Below, piece by piece: positions 49,607 to 61,300 of a stretch of 64,000 bases of DNA. A program made the translations under genes and the position numbers. This stretch comes from Ectocarpus siliculosus (taxonomy: Eukaryota; Sar; Phaeophyceae; Ectocarpales; Ectocarpaceae): NCBI GenBank assembly GCA_000310025.1, contig FN649737.1, positions 818,682-882,681 of the forward strand, read 5' to 3'. The stretch's first letter is position 1. Each line of letters opens with the position of its first letter. The notes under the pieces are model-generated. The model was not told the DNA's origin. It saw only the letters and a list, made by a program, of their open reading frames with translations, and made no database searches.

Positions 49607-49860
49607 TGTTTGTCGGCCGTACTCCGCGTACTTATCGGGTATTGTTTGTGTAGTGTATTAACTTCAGACGGTGAGGCAACGCCCGTACCCAGGGCGCTGT
49701 CGTGCTCAGAAAGGAGGAGTGGCAGCAGGGCTGCTGCACACAACAAAAGGGGGCCCCGGTGCATCATCACCGTACCCCTACCTAAAAGGTTCTACACCAT
49801 CTGCGTCACACTTGTACGTACGGCTAACATATCCAAACCATGTCCGTAGACCCACGAACA
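49607..49860 (-). repeat. 5' LTR of the Copia element
   Basis: Upstream LTR on the coding (minus) strand, so it should hold the element's promoter. It matches the left LTR with no difference seen by eye. The inner sequence after the LTR (CTCTAGAGTTTAGATTG on the minus strand) would contain the primer-binding site, but no tRNA could be matched. Confidence 0.92.
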
Positions 49861-50306
49861 TAGTCTAGCTGAATGCGTCGCGCGAAATGATCTTGTCCAG
49901 TGTTGTTGATGGCGATGTAATTTCTCGTCTTCTTTTGTCGCACAGAAGCCCCCGCCCGGTGGGTTTCTTTATGTATTGTGAGAGTCAACATGTGCCGAGC
50001 CGGAATCCGAGCCACCGCTTTGTGGGGCTGCTTGCCCGGTTAAGGATTGTTGACGATGCTTGAATTCACGAGGAGGAGCATGATGAATGAACAAACCCCG
50101 AGAATACTAAACAAATCGAGAAACTGAATGCTCATATAGCTAAATGCTCAGTGAAGTCTCGGCTTAACCCTGCGCAGAAGTTATCATCGTCAGGGCCCCC
50201 CCTTGCACGGTGCCCCCTTGAGGAACCTCTCGGGTCTGTCCCGAGGGTTGTGACCATGCGACGAGGGTAACAGGGTATACCCTGAGATGTGTTTTTGCCA
50301 GGGTGG

Positions 50307-50480
50307 GACCATAAAATTGGTCCGCCATTCTATGTCGTCACCACCCTGCCAAGGTCGAAGTAGCCCACCCTGCACATGGAGCAAAGTGGTAACAGGGTGA
50401 CCATAAATTTCGTCCGCCATTCTATGTCACCACCCTGCCGAGGTCGAAGTAGCCCACCCTGCACATGGAGCAAAAAGTGG
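50307..50480. repeat. Two-copy tandem repeat, unit about 92 bp
   Basis: Copies begin GACCATAAA at 50307 and 50399 and share CGCCATTCTATGTC, AGGTCGAAGTAGCCCACCC and TGCACATGGAGCAAA. They differ at a few bases and small indels. Confidence 0.85.
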
Positions 50481-50596
50481 CTACCAGTGATTATTGTTTT
50501 TTTCACACCACATCCCGTTCGACTGTGGGTATATCTCGAGTGGGGAGTCTTTCTTTGTGTGTATTTAATATTTCTTACATGACACGAAGAGTCAAT

Positions 50597-50740
50597 TTCA
50601 GGTTGGCATTTTTCTTTGACACCGCCGGAGACCGGTGGATCTTCACGAAGTCCATTTTCCGCTTCTTTTTTTTTTTACGATTTTACCCCGGAGACGCAGG
50701 AAAGCTCCAACTTCATGATGCCCACCTTCTTCATCATCTT
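50597..50740 (+). other. Coding-like block, 'DRWIFTxSIFR' family copy 2
   Basis: Reads FFDTAGDRWIFTKSIFR, then after a T-rich insertion YPGDAGK. It begins after an acceptor-like AATTTCAG (50,593-50,600). It is related to the antisense block at 40.88-41.02 kb. Function unknown. Confidence 0.45.
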
Positions 50741-50992
50741 TGTAGGGAATTTCGTCGACACATTCGTTTCTGAATATATATACGTTACACTGCGTCGGGT
50801 CTATACATTTTATCTTTGGTAGACCTACCTGTACACGGACGGACGGGCGACAACGAGATGTATGTGTGTTCCATACGGAGCCTTGGTCTTGGTTACACAT
50901 TGATAGTAACTATTTAGGACTAACCGATGTTGAACGTAGCAAGGCTAGGTTCTTCACGCGAGCAAGGCTAGGTTGCTCACCCCACATCATCT

Positions 50993-51020
50993 ACCCTAAC
51001 CCTAACCCTTACCCTTACCC
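50993..51020. repeat. Short telomere-like CCCTAA stretch
   Basis: ACCCTAACCCTAACCC followed by TTACCCTTACCC. About four units, the last two degenerate. Interstitial, so either chance or a relic. Confidence 0.5.
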
Positions 51021-52055
51021 ACGGCCAAAGCACGGCCTAGCGGCCGCGAACTGGGCGGCAAACGGCTGCGCCGCGTGCTCGGAATGCGGAACGGGGAGGG
51101 GGCGCTGGAGAGGAATCGGCCGCCAGAACCAACGCCGAACAACGCCCGACCAATCAGTCCTAAAGATCTACTATCCATGTGTAAACACTACTACTCTCCA
51201 TACGTGCATATTTGTATGAGGATAAAAAGGGCAAGATGTACCACTTGGTGACGTCACATAGAATGAGAAAACTTGAAAAAGTAGAAGACGGTAACCGGTA
51301 TTTCACATTTGTTATACACGCCGGACCTCTTCCGCACTTCTTCTGAGTTCGAATCGAAACACCAAACCGCAAACACCCTAATATTATTATCGGTCGCCCT
51401 CGAAAATTTGTGACGTTTGTCACCAGTTCGTGGTTCTCCCGCGCCCGACCCATTGAATACATATTCATACCACCTCGAGTACGCGAACTCATCACAACAC
51501 TACACCGTAGTTCACCACCAGAGGACCCAAAAGCGTGTCGCAGGCCCTGCCAATTGAAATGGCTTTTTTCTTTGATGTACCCCTGTGTACCCGCAAAGAT
51601 TTGCATCTTTTGGGGACAGCTGCTGCAGTGGTTGTTCGTTCAGCGGCCGACCCACCAGACACCCCGTGAGGATGATGCGTACTGCAGAACTACAGGAGAG
51701 GAGGAAAGACCGAGTACGTGTTGGAGTCCATGCGCACTGCAAACGACAACAAGAATCCATGATTGTGCGCCTGAGTGTCCCAAACATGTATCAGGTTGAA
51801 ACAGCCGGACGCCAACGGTAGAAAAAGGCTCGTATGACCCGACTTTCGGTGCACATCAGCATCAACTGATGAAGTAAGCAGTATGACACCCAAACAGCAA
51901 TCGGGAAAATTTGACTGTTTTTTTTGGGCATTCCTAACGATTCCCAAATATCACACCCACGTCATTCACACGTCCAGGCCCACCAATAGGTTTCTAGGAT
52001 TCAACCCTACCACACAGCAACCCAGCGCTTTACCACGCACGGTACACTCCAACTC

Positions 52056-54822
52056 ATGACCGACCCAGGTGATCGCGGCAGCAACCGCCGGCGAGACGAC
52101 ACAAACAGAAGCAACCGCCGGTACCGAGTTGTGAACGCCACCGAGATAAACACGCGTCGAGGGGCTCGCGTGCTACCTCCGCCGATGCCCTCAACGCCCA
52201 TCGTAGAGGCCCATCGTAGAGGCCAATATTCCGCGTCGGCAGAGGCCATCAACAGCCGTCGTAGAAGTCGCCATGCCAACAGAGCACAACAGCTCAACGC
52301 CGCACGTCGACGGCGTAGAGCGAGCGTCATCAATAACAAAAGGGGGTTGCCCTTTCACGACATCTTCCACGCCGAGGACGACTCCACCTCATTACGGGCC
52401 GCTGTTAGAGACCGCCAGCGAGCCTCGGAGGAGGCGCGACGAGACCAGGGCATCACAGCGCAAACCGGAGATCCTTGCCCGCATTGTGGCGCCAAACTGT
52501 TCGCCAAAGAGTCCAAGGGCATTTGTTGCAAGAATGGGAAGTACATCCTCCGTCGACTGCCGTCGCTCCCACCTTCATTGAAAGAGTTGTACGATTCTCC
52601 GGAGCCATCAGCGCAGAGGTTCAGGAAGGAATCGAGGATGTGTAACTGCCGATGCAACTTCGCCTCGCTCAACGTGGAGGATGGTGAACTCAACAAAATG
52701 TTCGGGGACCATCTCTTGTCCGTCCAAGGGAGGTGAGATCGATTGACACGTGCAACGATACATGCGGCTGTTGTATGAATAGAGGTGTTAGATTAATTCG
52801 TGTGGTCTTTCATTTCTATTTTTCTTCGTGGTACGAAACACAATCGATTCATAGGATAGCGTATGGTATAGTGGTGTAGATTTACTTCGTGTAATCTTTC
52901 GTACATCTATCTTTCTTCGTGTTACAAAATACAATAGATCCATATAAAAGCGTATTTTCGTCTTTTTTTGTGTACGACGCAATACCCGTACGCCTTCCGA
53001 TACAAAAAGACAATGTCACTTACATCAACAATAATTGTACTCCTCCGTTCATATTCCCTTCACTCACCGCATCACATGTTCGTACGTCCTGCGCTGTCCC
53101 CCATGTACACCGTTCCTGCCCATCTCTCTGGCCAGAACTAACCATTCTGTTCAAGACGACGGCCATTCCAACTTTCAATGGCTCCTACATGATCCCAACT
53201 TCGTCTCTAGCCACCTCGACAAAGGGACCATGACGACGATACTGCGCGAGTTGCGATCCACATCACCCTATGTCGGACGCCTCAAAGCCGCCATGACCAC
53301 TCGGTGGGTGCCTACCGTCACGACCTATAGTTAAAGTTAGACCTACGACAAAATATTCGAGTAACATTTGCCTCTGTCGGACAAGTCGAACGTGCTACCT
53401 GCTGCCAACAGACTCACCAAAACCACTTCGTGTCCATATTGTGCATATATATGTTGGGGAGGTGCAGAACGGAAGTTTTGTTTGATCCATCCGTTCTACT
53501 TCACGTATCTGGTGCAAATCATTCCACATCATGTCCACTTCCACCGTTCCTTTTCCAGAACTGAGTCAGCCGCTATTTCGAACACCTTGGCATTCTCCGC
53601 GCCTGGTGCACCGTCGTCAGAAATGATGGCTGTGGACACCAGCAGGACGGGGGTGATGCCTACAGACAAGACCACCATGACGAGGACGCTCACAGGGGAA
53701 ACAACCACGATCAGTTACCTCAATCGTGACTATTTTCCTTTGACATACGTCTTGCTGTTCCGCACGGTGGGGAATCCGGATGGCACCCCGACCTGAAGAG
53801 CACGACCGGTCGGAAAATCACGTTAGCACAGTGGGTAACCCAGTTGTTGTTCAGGGAACCACGATTCGAGAAACTGGGGCCATTGGTCAACGAATTTCTC
53901 ATCGACGTTTTCAGTTGCATCGAAGATCAACGACTCTCTTTCCACGCACATAACCAAGACAAGTACCGGACGTCGATGCACCACGCGTCCGCAGTTGCGC
54001 GACGTTACCGGCAACCGCAGCCCCACCACAATCCCGTCGATGCCATCATCGTCCCATCGACTTTTAGCGGGGGCTTCGCCGACCAAGCGAAGAAGCTGAC
54101 GGAGTCCATCGCGATTCTACGCCACTTCGGGCGACCATCATACTTCCTCACCATCACGTGCAACACAGTGAGTCCTTACGGTACGAACACGTGTACGACA
54201 CAATTTTACCGACAGACAAGATGTGCAGTTTGTATTCACTAAACATCCACATATCTATCTTATCCTTCGCACTCCGCAGGAATGGCCGGAGATACAAGAA
54301 CGATTACATCCGGGACAGACGGCTTTCGATCGCGCCCAGCTTTGCGCCAGGGTGTTCAAACAGAAACTCGATGCCCTGCTCAAGGTGATGTCATGTTTTC
54401 ATTGCGTTCTGCCCCTTCGATTATTCTTGTCACGTCTAATACGACGTCCATAGACACTCCGGCTATCGCTTCCACATGGTGTACATGTCGCATATTTCCT
54501 GGCGGAAACATGATCACTCAAAGATCACTCTTACCCCCCGAACTTCGACACCACAGATTTTACCTCAAGTCTTCGGCAGAATCATCTTCAGGATCGCGGT
54601 CATTAAATTTCACGTGAATTCCTCTGCTACCGACGTCTGTCTACGTTATTTTAGGAGCGTGCCGTCCCCTCCACGATCTATATCTCGCCACCTCTCCCCT
54701 AACCCCTCGGCCAACACTCATCGCGCGTCACACGCCCATCGCTCGCCGCAACGTGTACAACCGCGCATCCCGTGTGTCCGACAGAAACGAGGACTGCCCC
54801 ACTCCCACATCGTTTTCAAAGG
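52056..54822 (+). pseudogene. Helitron Rep gene remnant (N-terminal region to HUH motif), frameshifted and 3'-truncated
   Basis: Exon 1 (52056-52732) ends in CPHCGAKLFAKESKGICC and SRMCNCRCNFASLN, the zinc-binding N-terminus of Helitron replication proteins. Further blocks: FQWLLHDPNFVSSHLDKG (~53.17-53.30 kb), YFPLTYVLLF (~53.73 kb), GESGWHPDLKSTTGRKITLA (~53.77 kb, shifted one frame from the previous block, consistent with loss of one base), FSGGFADQAKKLTESIAI to TITCNT (~54.0-54.167 kb, Helitron_like_N), EWPEIQERLHPGQTAFDR (54280-54384), FGRIIFRIAVIKFH (~54.6 kb) and KRGLPHSHIVF with the HUH catalytic motif (HSH, 54800-54808). GT-AG introns separate several blocks. The Tyr active-site region and the helicase domain were not found downstream, so it is a decayed fragment. 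Confidence 0.85.
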
Positions 54823-55131
54823 TGAGAGCAAACCTTTCCTACATGAACGACATCACATATCTCATGGAACATTCCAAGTACTTCGTGTTGCCATCGACAC
54901 AACACCTACACGCTGTTTTTGTTTCGCCCGGCGACCATCTCTGCTATATATGCGTCCAACTTTGCTTCATGGTCCGCCCCGCTCTACGTTCATCTGCTCG
55001 TATGTTCATCTGCCCGTATGGTTCCTTTTCCCGCGTTGAGGTGTCATCCATAATATCATGCGATATCTCCTTCTTCCGGCCATGTCTATGTGCATTGTGT
55101 GATGAAGAGGCACTCGATACTTGTGGATTAC

Positions 55132-55246
55132 CTGTTGGAAACTCTGGGAATCCCTTCATTCCGAGAGAACCATAGGTCGGCATCCGACCTTTTCTTTTTT
55201 TGGATGCATTTTTCTTCTTGTGAAGTTTTGCCGCTGCGCTTCCCAT
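55132..55246 (-). pseudogene. Antisense copy of exon 1 of the 81-aa gene
   Basis: Reads MGSAAAKLHKKKNASKKRKG then MPTYGSLGMKGFPEFPTG and ends at the same donor (ACAG|GTAATC). It is 115 nt long, identical in length to exon 1 at 40704-40818. Similarity continues upstream to about 55,345 through CGGAGAAGTTACCACGGAGA and AAGAAGTTTGAAGGCCGGC. No exon 2 was found nearby, so this is probably a truncated copy. It lies just beyond the Helitron remnant, in the opposite orientation to it. Confidence 0.75.
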
Positions 55247-55345
55247 CGTCGCTTAAATAAGTGTTTTTGTCTTCAAACCTTCGCAGCCGGCCTTCAAACT
55301 TCTTGTTGAAAATTCTCCGTGGTAACTTCTCCGCGCATGGGTCAT

Positions 55346-57470
55346 ATGAAGTTATGACCTGCGCTTTGACTTTAACGATGGGTATTTTGCCTCACCGTCT
55401 TGCATTCGTGAGTACCTGCGTTAATCGGAAGGATCGTTCCACGACGCAAACGTCGACGTCTCCGGTTTTTTTTTTATTCCCTTCGCACTCCTTCCTTGCG
55501 GCGGTTTTCACACCAACTTCGAACGTGTCGTGCAATTTCCTCTCTTCGTACCTTCCTCGTCGGCCTTCTCCATCGTTATGCACATAATGTATACCTCGAT
55601 TTTTCGGCTTTGATTCCGAAAGACAAGACTACGGACTGACATGTCCCTTCCACCCCCGACGGGACATCGCGCTCGTCGAGTGCCGAAAATTCTTCACAAA
55701 TTCCTTGCCTCTGCCAACGCCTTCCCTTCTGCCCGCCCCTACAAATCCTCTACCCTTCTTTTTCTTCCCTTCCTCCCGGACACTCACTACCGTCCGTCCT
55801 GGATGTTGGCCCCCAGCCCCATTGGGGGGCGGGGGGCCAATCCTTAACCCTAGTATTCCTCTAACGCTTCTCGTCTAGAATATTTCCTGCAGTTTTGCGT
55901 TCCAACGTCTGATGTGGGCGGTGTTTGGATGCCCCGGTGCGAGATGACTGACGAAGACCATTGAATTCGCCAACGGTCGGCAATACGTCGGACGGTAGCT
56001 TATACATCCAACATGTACGGGTTACAGTAGACCCCGCACACCTGAGGTCTGCGCGGAACCCGGAAATTGACGATGCATGCATATGTTCGGCTCGCAACTC
56101 GGCGTCCGTTCAGCGTCCCGTAACTCTTGCAATTGCCCCCACCAAAACATCATTAGACAGTCACGTAAGGTACAAATACGAGTGGTTTACGTGGTATCCT
56201 AACTGTACTACTCTGTTGGCCTACGCGGTGAGATAAGGTGTGGAGTACAGGACGAGTTACGCGGTGTGCGACAAGTAATCTACGGTTGGTTTGTGGGGAC
56301 GAGTCGGAGGGGGGACCGGACGTGAACGCCACAATCGTGACACAAATACCTTGTGATCAGTGAGACATATTGTACAGTTAGCGCCCCCGCTTAAAAACTT
56401 GGGAGTAAAGAATTCAGGCTAACAACAAGATACTAAGAACTTGATCATAGGAACGGGTGCTCAGTCGAGAATCCCACACTAAAACCTATATAGTAGTTGT
56501 CAGGGTATACCCCATAGAGAAAGTAAGAACGAGCCTCGGGCAAAACATGAGCGGGCGCTAGCTGTATTCTCCCACGTTCGTCTGGGATCGAGTGCGAGTC
56601 ACCCGGGCCGCCCAAGCGGTAACCTCGAAACCCTCGGGGGGCGACAGTAGGAGGGCCGAATGACTTCAGCATGAACTTCTTTATTTGGTATTTGCCAGCG
56701 AGGAGCCAGAGTGTTGCCAACCTACAAATTTGTAGAAATGCGGTTGTGTAGGTAGAAATTGGGTGCCATGTGATGAATATGAACGATAGCAGCGGCCGGG
56801 CTTTCGGGGTCGAAAATAGCCTACATGTGTAGATTAGTCGATAGAACAGGACCACCTGCTGGCGGATCCCATGGGTTTCGACGAAACTTTGCGAATTAAC
56901 ATGTCGTGATTTCGATGCCACTACACGAAAGAAACTGATGCCGTCTTTCCGAGCATTGCTTCCGTGCACAAGCCGTCAGTTCATTCCTGGCTGCGTACCC
57001 CAACGCATTTGCCATGCCACCCTACATATATAGGTCACCCACCACATCAGTGGACACACGGTCGCTCGCTGTGTTCGCTTGTTGCTGTGGAGTCCCCGTA
57101 CCCTCGGTCACAGTCTAAATTAGCGGCAACCAACGGGGGAAAAATCTCCCATGCGACGCTCTTGTTCGAATGATGTGTTGAGCGTAGCAGGCCTGCCCAT
57201 TGAGCGCAAGAACGCACCATGCGACGACAAGCCTGTATCGTCCAACATCCGAAGCTTTGGTAGAGCTATCCCCGTTTCATGCAAGGGTCGTACCACTCGG
57301 GGATTCCCTAGGTGGAGGCTTCGATAGTAATGGTATCGGAATGATGAAGTTTCCAACGGCAACACTGAAAAGTGTTTGCCACGGCACTCTTGGCAGGTAT
57401 GGTGGGTACCATCATCCGTCTAGGTTTGGAGGCTGTCGGGGGCTTGATGTAGCTCCCGCAGCAACTCGTC
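55346..57470. other. Stretch without a supported gene
   Basis: A minus-strand open frame at 55392-55583 (starting MHNDGEGRRGRYEERK) ends near a donor-like sequence but has no recognisable motif. Other open frames near 55.6-55.8 kb and 56.4-57.0 kb are low complexity or featureless. Nothing firmer can be said. Confidence 0.4.
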
Positions 57471-57919
57471 TTGCTCCACCGCTTAACGTTTAATGGCCTC
57501 CTCCTCGACCACACCACCTACCACACTTCCTTCAAGTCCCCTTCACTGCCGCATCTTGCCGACGTCCACATCCGTGATTTCAACGTCCGCTGGCGGAGAG
57601 GCCACTATGACTGGTCTAGGGGAAGTCGTGGTGACCGCCTCCTGCTTGCAGAAAACTTATGGTCCACGTTGATATCCTCACTCCGAAAGAATAATCTCAA
57701 GGAAGGCATTCAGGGCAGCAAGCGCTCGACCATGGAACGGACAACACCAAGCTACTGTACCTACAGTTGCCAACAATGTACAATGAGACAACAATTTACA
57801 CGGTTATCGGCAGCAAAGACCCGGAGATGTTCGTGCACTTTGGGGCGAGAAACGATCATTCCTCCGTTTGTGTCCGACTCTCGTCGGTTGTGAAGGATGT
57901 TTGGGTCCCTACGGTGTAA
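57471..57919 (+). pseudogene. Short coding-like fragment, unknown
   Basis: A 47-codon frame at 57776-57919 (MYNETTIYTVIGSKDPEMF, ending VVKDVWVPTV) has protein-like composition and extends upstream in the same frame (DHGTDNTKLLYLQLPT). The region before it (57471-57735) is open in another frame (PHLADVHIRDFNVRWRRGHY). This pattern suggests a frameshifted relic or an unrecognised exon pair. No family is recognised. Confidence 0.3.
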
Positions 57920-58297
57920 AATGTATTTTACGCTGACTCCTCTTGTTGCAAATGCGCGTTCAGCTCGAATAGACGTCCGGTATCTCCGCACATTGACATA
58001 GCCAAAGGTGTTGTTATACCTGGGACTTGCGCTACAGGCCCCCCTTGCTGCTTAACACAAAACTCGAAACCGATTTCAAGGAGAAGTCCAGTGGCGACCG
58101 TCTGGAACAACGAAAACGAGTCACCCATACTGTTGTACAATTATATCAACCCCCGCCAACGTGCGGTGCACCACTCGACACTCACATAAAAGAACTACTC
58201 AATTGACTTGCTAAGACCCCTATCAGGCTCAACCTTCAATCCGCCCGCAGCTCAACTTTCGAGTACCAAGATACCCATGCGACAATCAAGGATGCGT

Positions 58298-58319
58298 TGG
58301 CGAGGGGGGGGGGGGGGGG
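58298..58319. repeat. Poly-G tract
   Basis: A run of G beginning GCGAGGGGGG just downstream of the STELLO-like stop codon. A second G-run lies upstream of the last exon (58,640-58,650). Confidence 0.8.
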
Positions 58320-58344
58320 ACAAGCTTCCGGGGGGTGATGTAAA

Positions 58345-61300
58345 TTACCCGGTGCTGTTCGGATTGTACCCCACAGAGTAAAGATCTTCCAACCAAGCCT
58401 GCGACAGCTGCACGTCTGCCTGCTCAAGGACCCCGTACTCGTACATCTCCACCATGAGCGCGTCGATGCGTTCCGGAAGGCCAACGCCCGCTTCGCTTGC
58501 GGCGACCGACTGCCGGCGGTGGCCGTCGAGGAACGCCACGAGCGCGCCACTCTGTTCGTACAGTGGCAGCTCGGCTTGGAAGTCGGCCAGATAGTTGTGG
58601 GGATTCCGTATCTGGGTGATTCGGGGGTTTGGCGGGGTGGGGGGGGGGGGTCCGTCGTTGATTGGCCTTGCAACTTGTCACTTGAAGGCGGGACCATAGC
58701 ATGGCTACAATTTCTTTCAGGATGGATACCAACACGGCTGTGTTCAATCGTTGCCCGTGAGTTGTGGGGGCTCTGACCACGCAGCAGACACGTTCGCGTG
58801 CTTTACGGGCTACCGCGCCGTAGCTCATCTGGGGCGAAACGTCAACACACAACTTTCGGGCAAGATGGAAAAACTAGCCAACCGCCGAGCAACACCAACG
58901 ACAACCTGGTGTATCTTGATCGCCACAACCCACTGCGATTATAACGCCACGAACGACGGCAACAGTCGCCCCACTTTCGCACCTGCTCCACCCATGCCGG
59001 AGCGAATGCTGTCACGGCCCCCGTGGACGTCAGCAGCGTCTGCGTGAAGTAGCTTCGCCAGATATCGCTGACCCTCCCGTGCACCGTCACCGGGAGCAGC
59101 ATGCCCCAGAAGGCCGGCGGAAAGTGGAGAGTGGCCTGGTGTCGTGGGCAATTGTACGTTGGTGATATGCAATCGTAAGGGCTACGTCGATGGTTTTGTC
59201 TGTGACAGTCCCACAGTCGAGAAAGGGAAAAAGCGGGTGACCGGCGCAGGCACGTCAAAGAGAATTTGTAGGGTGTGTCGGCAAGGGTTGGGGGCGGGGA
59301 AGCGTAGTCATCGCTCCTAAGTACCAGGATTTACCTTCGACCACGCATACATACACCAGAAAAGGCATCCTCCCGCACGCAGAAACCTCGCAAATCACCG
59401 TCACACAAAGGCACGCCAAGAAAAGACCCCCGAGATCACCTGAGCATTGTACGGCGTGAAAGCCGCCGGGGGCACGATCTTGAGCGAGCTCATCCCTTCG
59501 GGGACCGGGTCCGGAACCTCGAAGTCAAACGGGAGGCCCCCCGGAGGGTACGTGAGGCGGTACACGGCGTCCACGTCGGGGTCGTGATTGGCCAGCGCCT
59601 GCACCACCCCCAGCCGCCACCCTTCTTCGGGGGCCGCGCTCTCCCCGGCTGAGTCGACTGCCACCTCGTCACACCGGTTCGAGTCGGCGTCATTGATCGA
59701 GTCGAGGGGGAAGCCCCGCGGCCACACGTTGCCGGGGCCCCCGAAGCAGCCGTAAGGGTTGTGGACGAAGGCTTCCGGCCCCACGGCGAAGCTGGTGGTT
59801 GAGGCCGGGGTGACGGGGGAGAGGGCGTGGGGGACGCCGGCCTCCGGGTGAATGAGGGCGTTGTCGTCATCGACGTCGTAGATCACCTGGCAATTGTTGT
59901 TTTCGGGTGTTGCGAAAAACGCACCGCCGTTTGAGTCGACGACCGCAACAAGCGTGGAGCAGAAGAAAAACAACATGCGACGGCGAGAGACACGTGTGCA
60001 GTGGGTGTTTGCAAGAACCAGGACCAGTGTCGCCAACAGCGCAAAACACTGCTGTATCGCATCACAAGGCAAGAAGGCGATGTTGCAACGTTTTCACCAC
60101 ACCCCGGGGTGCTGTGCTAGTAGGGTTCAAGGGCAGGAAATCGCAGCTTAGGTATCTACCTACCCCGATGTCTAGGTCCAATCGGGTGGGGTCGCCACTA
60201 GTCGCACGCCTTAACCAAACATGGCCCATTTAGGCAAGCTCACGGAAACGCCCAATCTGTGCCCCCCCTCCCCGGTGTTTGCCATCGGGGTTGGGTTTTC
60301 GTCGCTTTGCAACGACGTTGTAAAACGTGCCGCCCCCCCCGGTGTTTGCCATCGGGGTTGGGCTTTCGTCGCTTGGCAACGACGTTGTAAAACGTGCCGC
60401 CCCCCCCGGTGTTTGCCATCGGGGTTGGGTTTTCGTCGCTTGGCAACGATGTTGTAAAACAAGCCAATTCACTTTGTGAACTCGGCAACCAGGTTACCGT
60501 CTTTTTTTTTTTTACCTCTGGTTTTGTTTGGCGGTAACCATGAATGGTGGTCGAGTAGATCATGTTGTGCGGGGTCGAGAACCCTCACTCCGCGCAAGGG
60601 GGATGATCGCAACACGTTGTGTTAAAATGGTCAAGCATCCTCGAGGCAGTTACACAGCGCTTACAACTGTCTCTGGAAGTGAAAGCACCAGAATATAAAT
60701 TAAGTCATGCGCAGCTGTCATCCGTAAGCAAGGAAGTAAGCACAAGATGCCGAACACCCTTAGCAGGATGCAGCTCACCCTTCATGCGACTCGCCAAATA
60801 CCTCACGGCGCTTCGCGCTTGGTGATGTGAGAGCCTGGTCCGGTGAGAACCCGGCGTGCTCTGTCCCGGCCTTGTAGGGATGCGAGGTCAATGGTCTAAC
60901 GACTACGGCATGCACGACTGTGAGTACACCCCCCCCCCCCGTTCTCTCTCGTGCTCGCGTACCGTCTACATATGTGGAATGTGGTACATACCGTAGCTCC
61001 GTGATGCACGGCGTACAGGTACCCAATGTTCTTCCGACCGAAGTGGTTCCAGGGAAGCAGAGGCACGATGCGGTAGGGTAGCTGCTCTTGATCTTGAGGC
61101 GTGAGATAGATTACTCCCTCCACGTTGTACTCGGCAGGGCCTGGCAAGATGGGATCATGAAGCGGGACCACGATTGGTCGTGGAATTGCCCACGATTGGT
61201 GCTGCTTTTGGTGGTGACGGTGTCGCCGCTGTCGTTGACACCAGCAGGTGGTCGGTGAGGTGGACGACTGTTCCGACCTCCAATACAGCCACCACCACCA

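Larger units (their letters stand above)
43536..49860 (-). mobile_element. Copia-type (Ty1/Copia) LTR retrotransposon, 6.3 kb, recent insertion
   Basis: Two 254-bp direct terminal repeats (43536-43789 and 49607-49860) begin TG and end CA and appear identical base for base. A 5-bp target duplication TAGTC lies immediately outside both ends (43531-43535 and 49861-49865). One long minus-strand gag-pol frame sits inside. The domain order protease-integrase-reverse transcriptase-RNase H is that of Copia. Identical LTRs imply recent insertion. The element is internally damaged at its RNase H end. Confidence 0.95.
49866..52055. other. Non-coding stretch between the Copia element and the Helitron remnant
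   Basis: No supported complete gene. It holds the 92-bp tandem repeat (50,307-50,480), the DRWIFT-type block (50,597-50,740) and a short telomere-like stretch (50,993-51,020), each listed separately. Confidence 0.5.

Noticed and set aside
49900-50060. Possible tRNA or tRNA-derived SINE (minus strand, GGCTCGGATTCC resembling a B box)
   Set aside because: No convincing acceptor stem, D arm or anticodon arm could be folded; similarity to the B box is partial.
50993-51020. True telomere or chromosome end
   Set aside because: Only about four units, partly degenerate, flanked by ordinary sequence on both sides.
56445-56969. 174-codon minus-strand frame
   Set aside because: No recognisable motif and composition is not distinctive; treated as chance.
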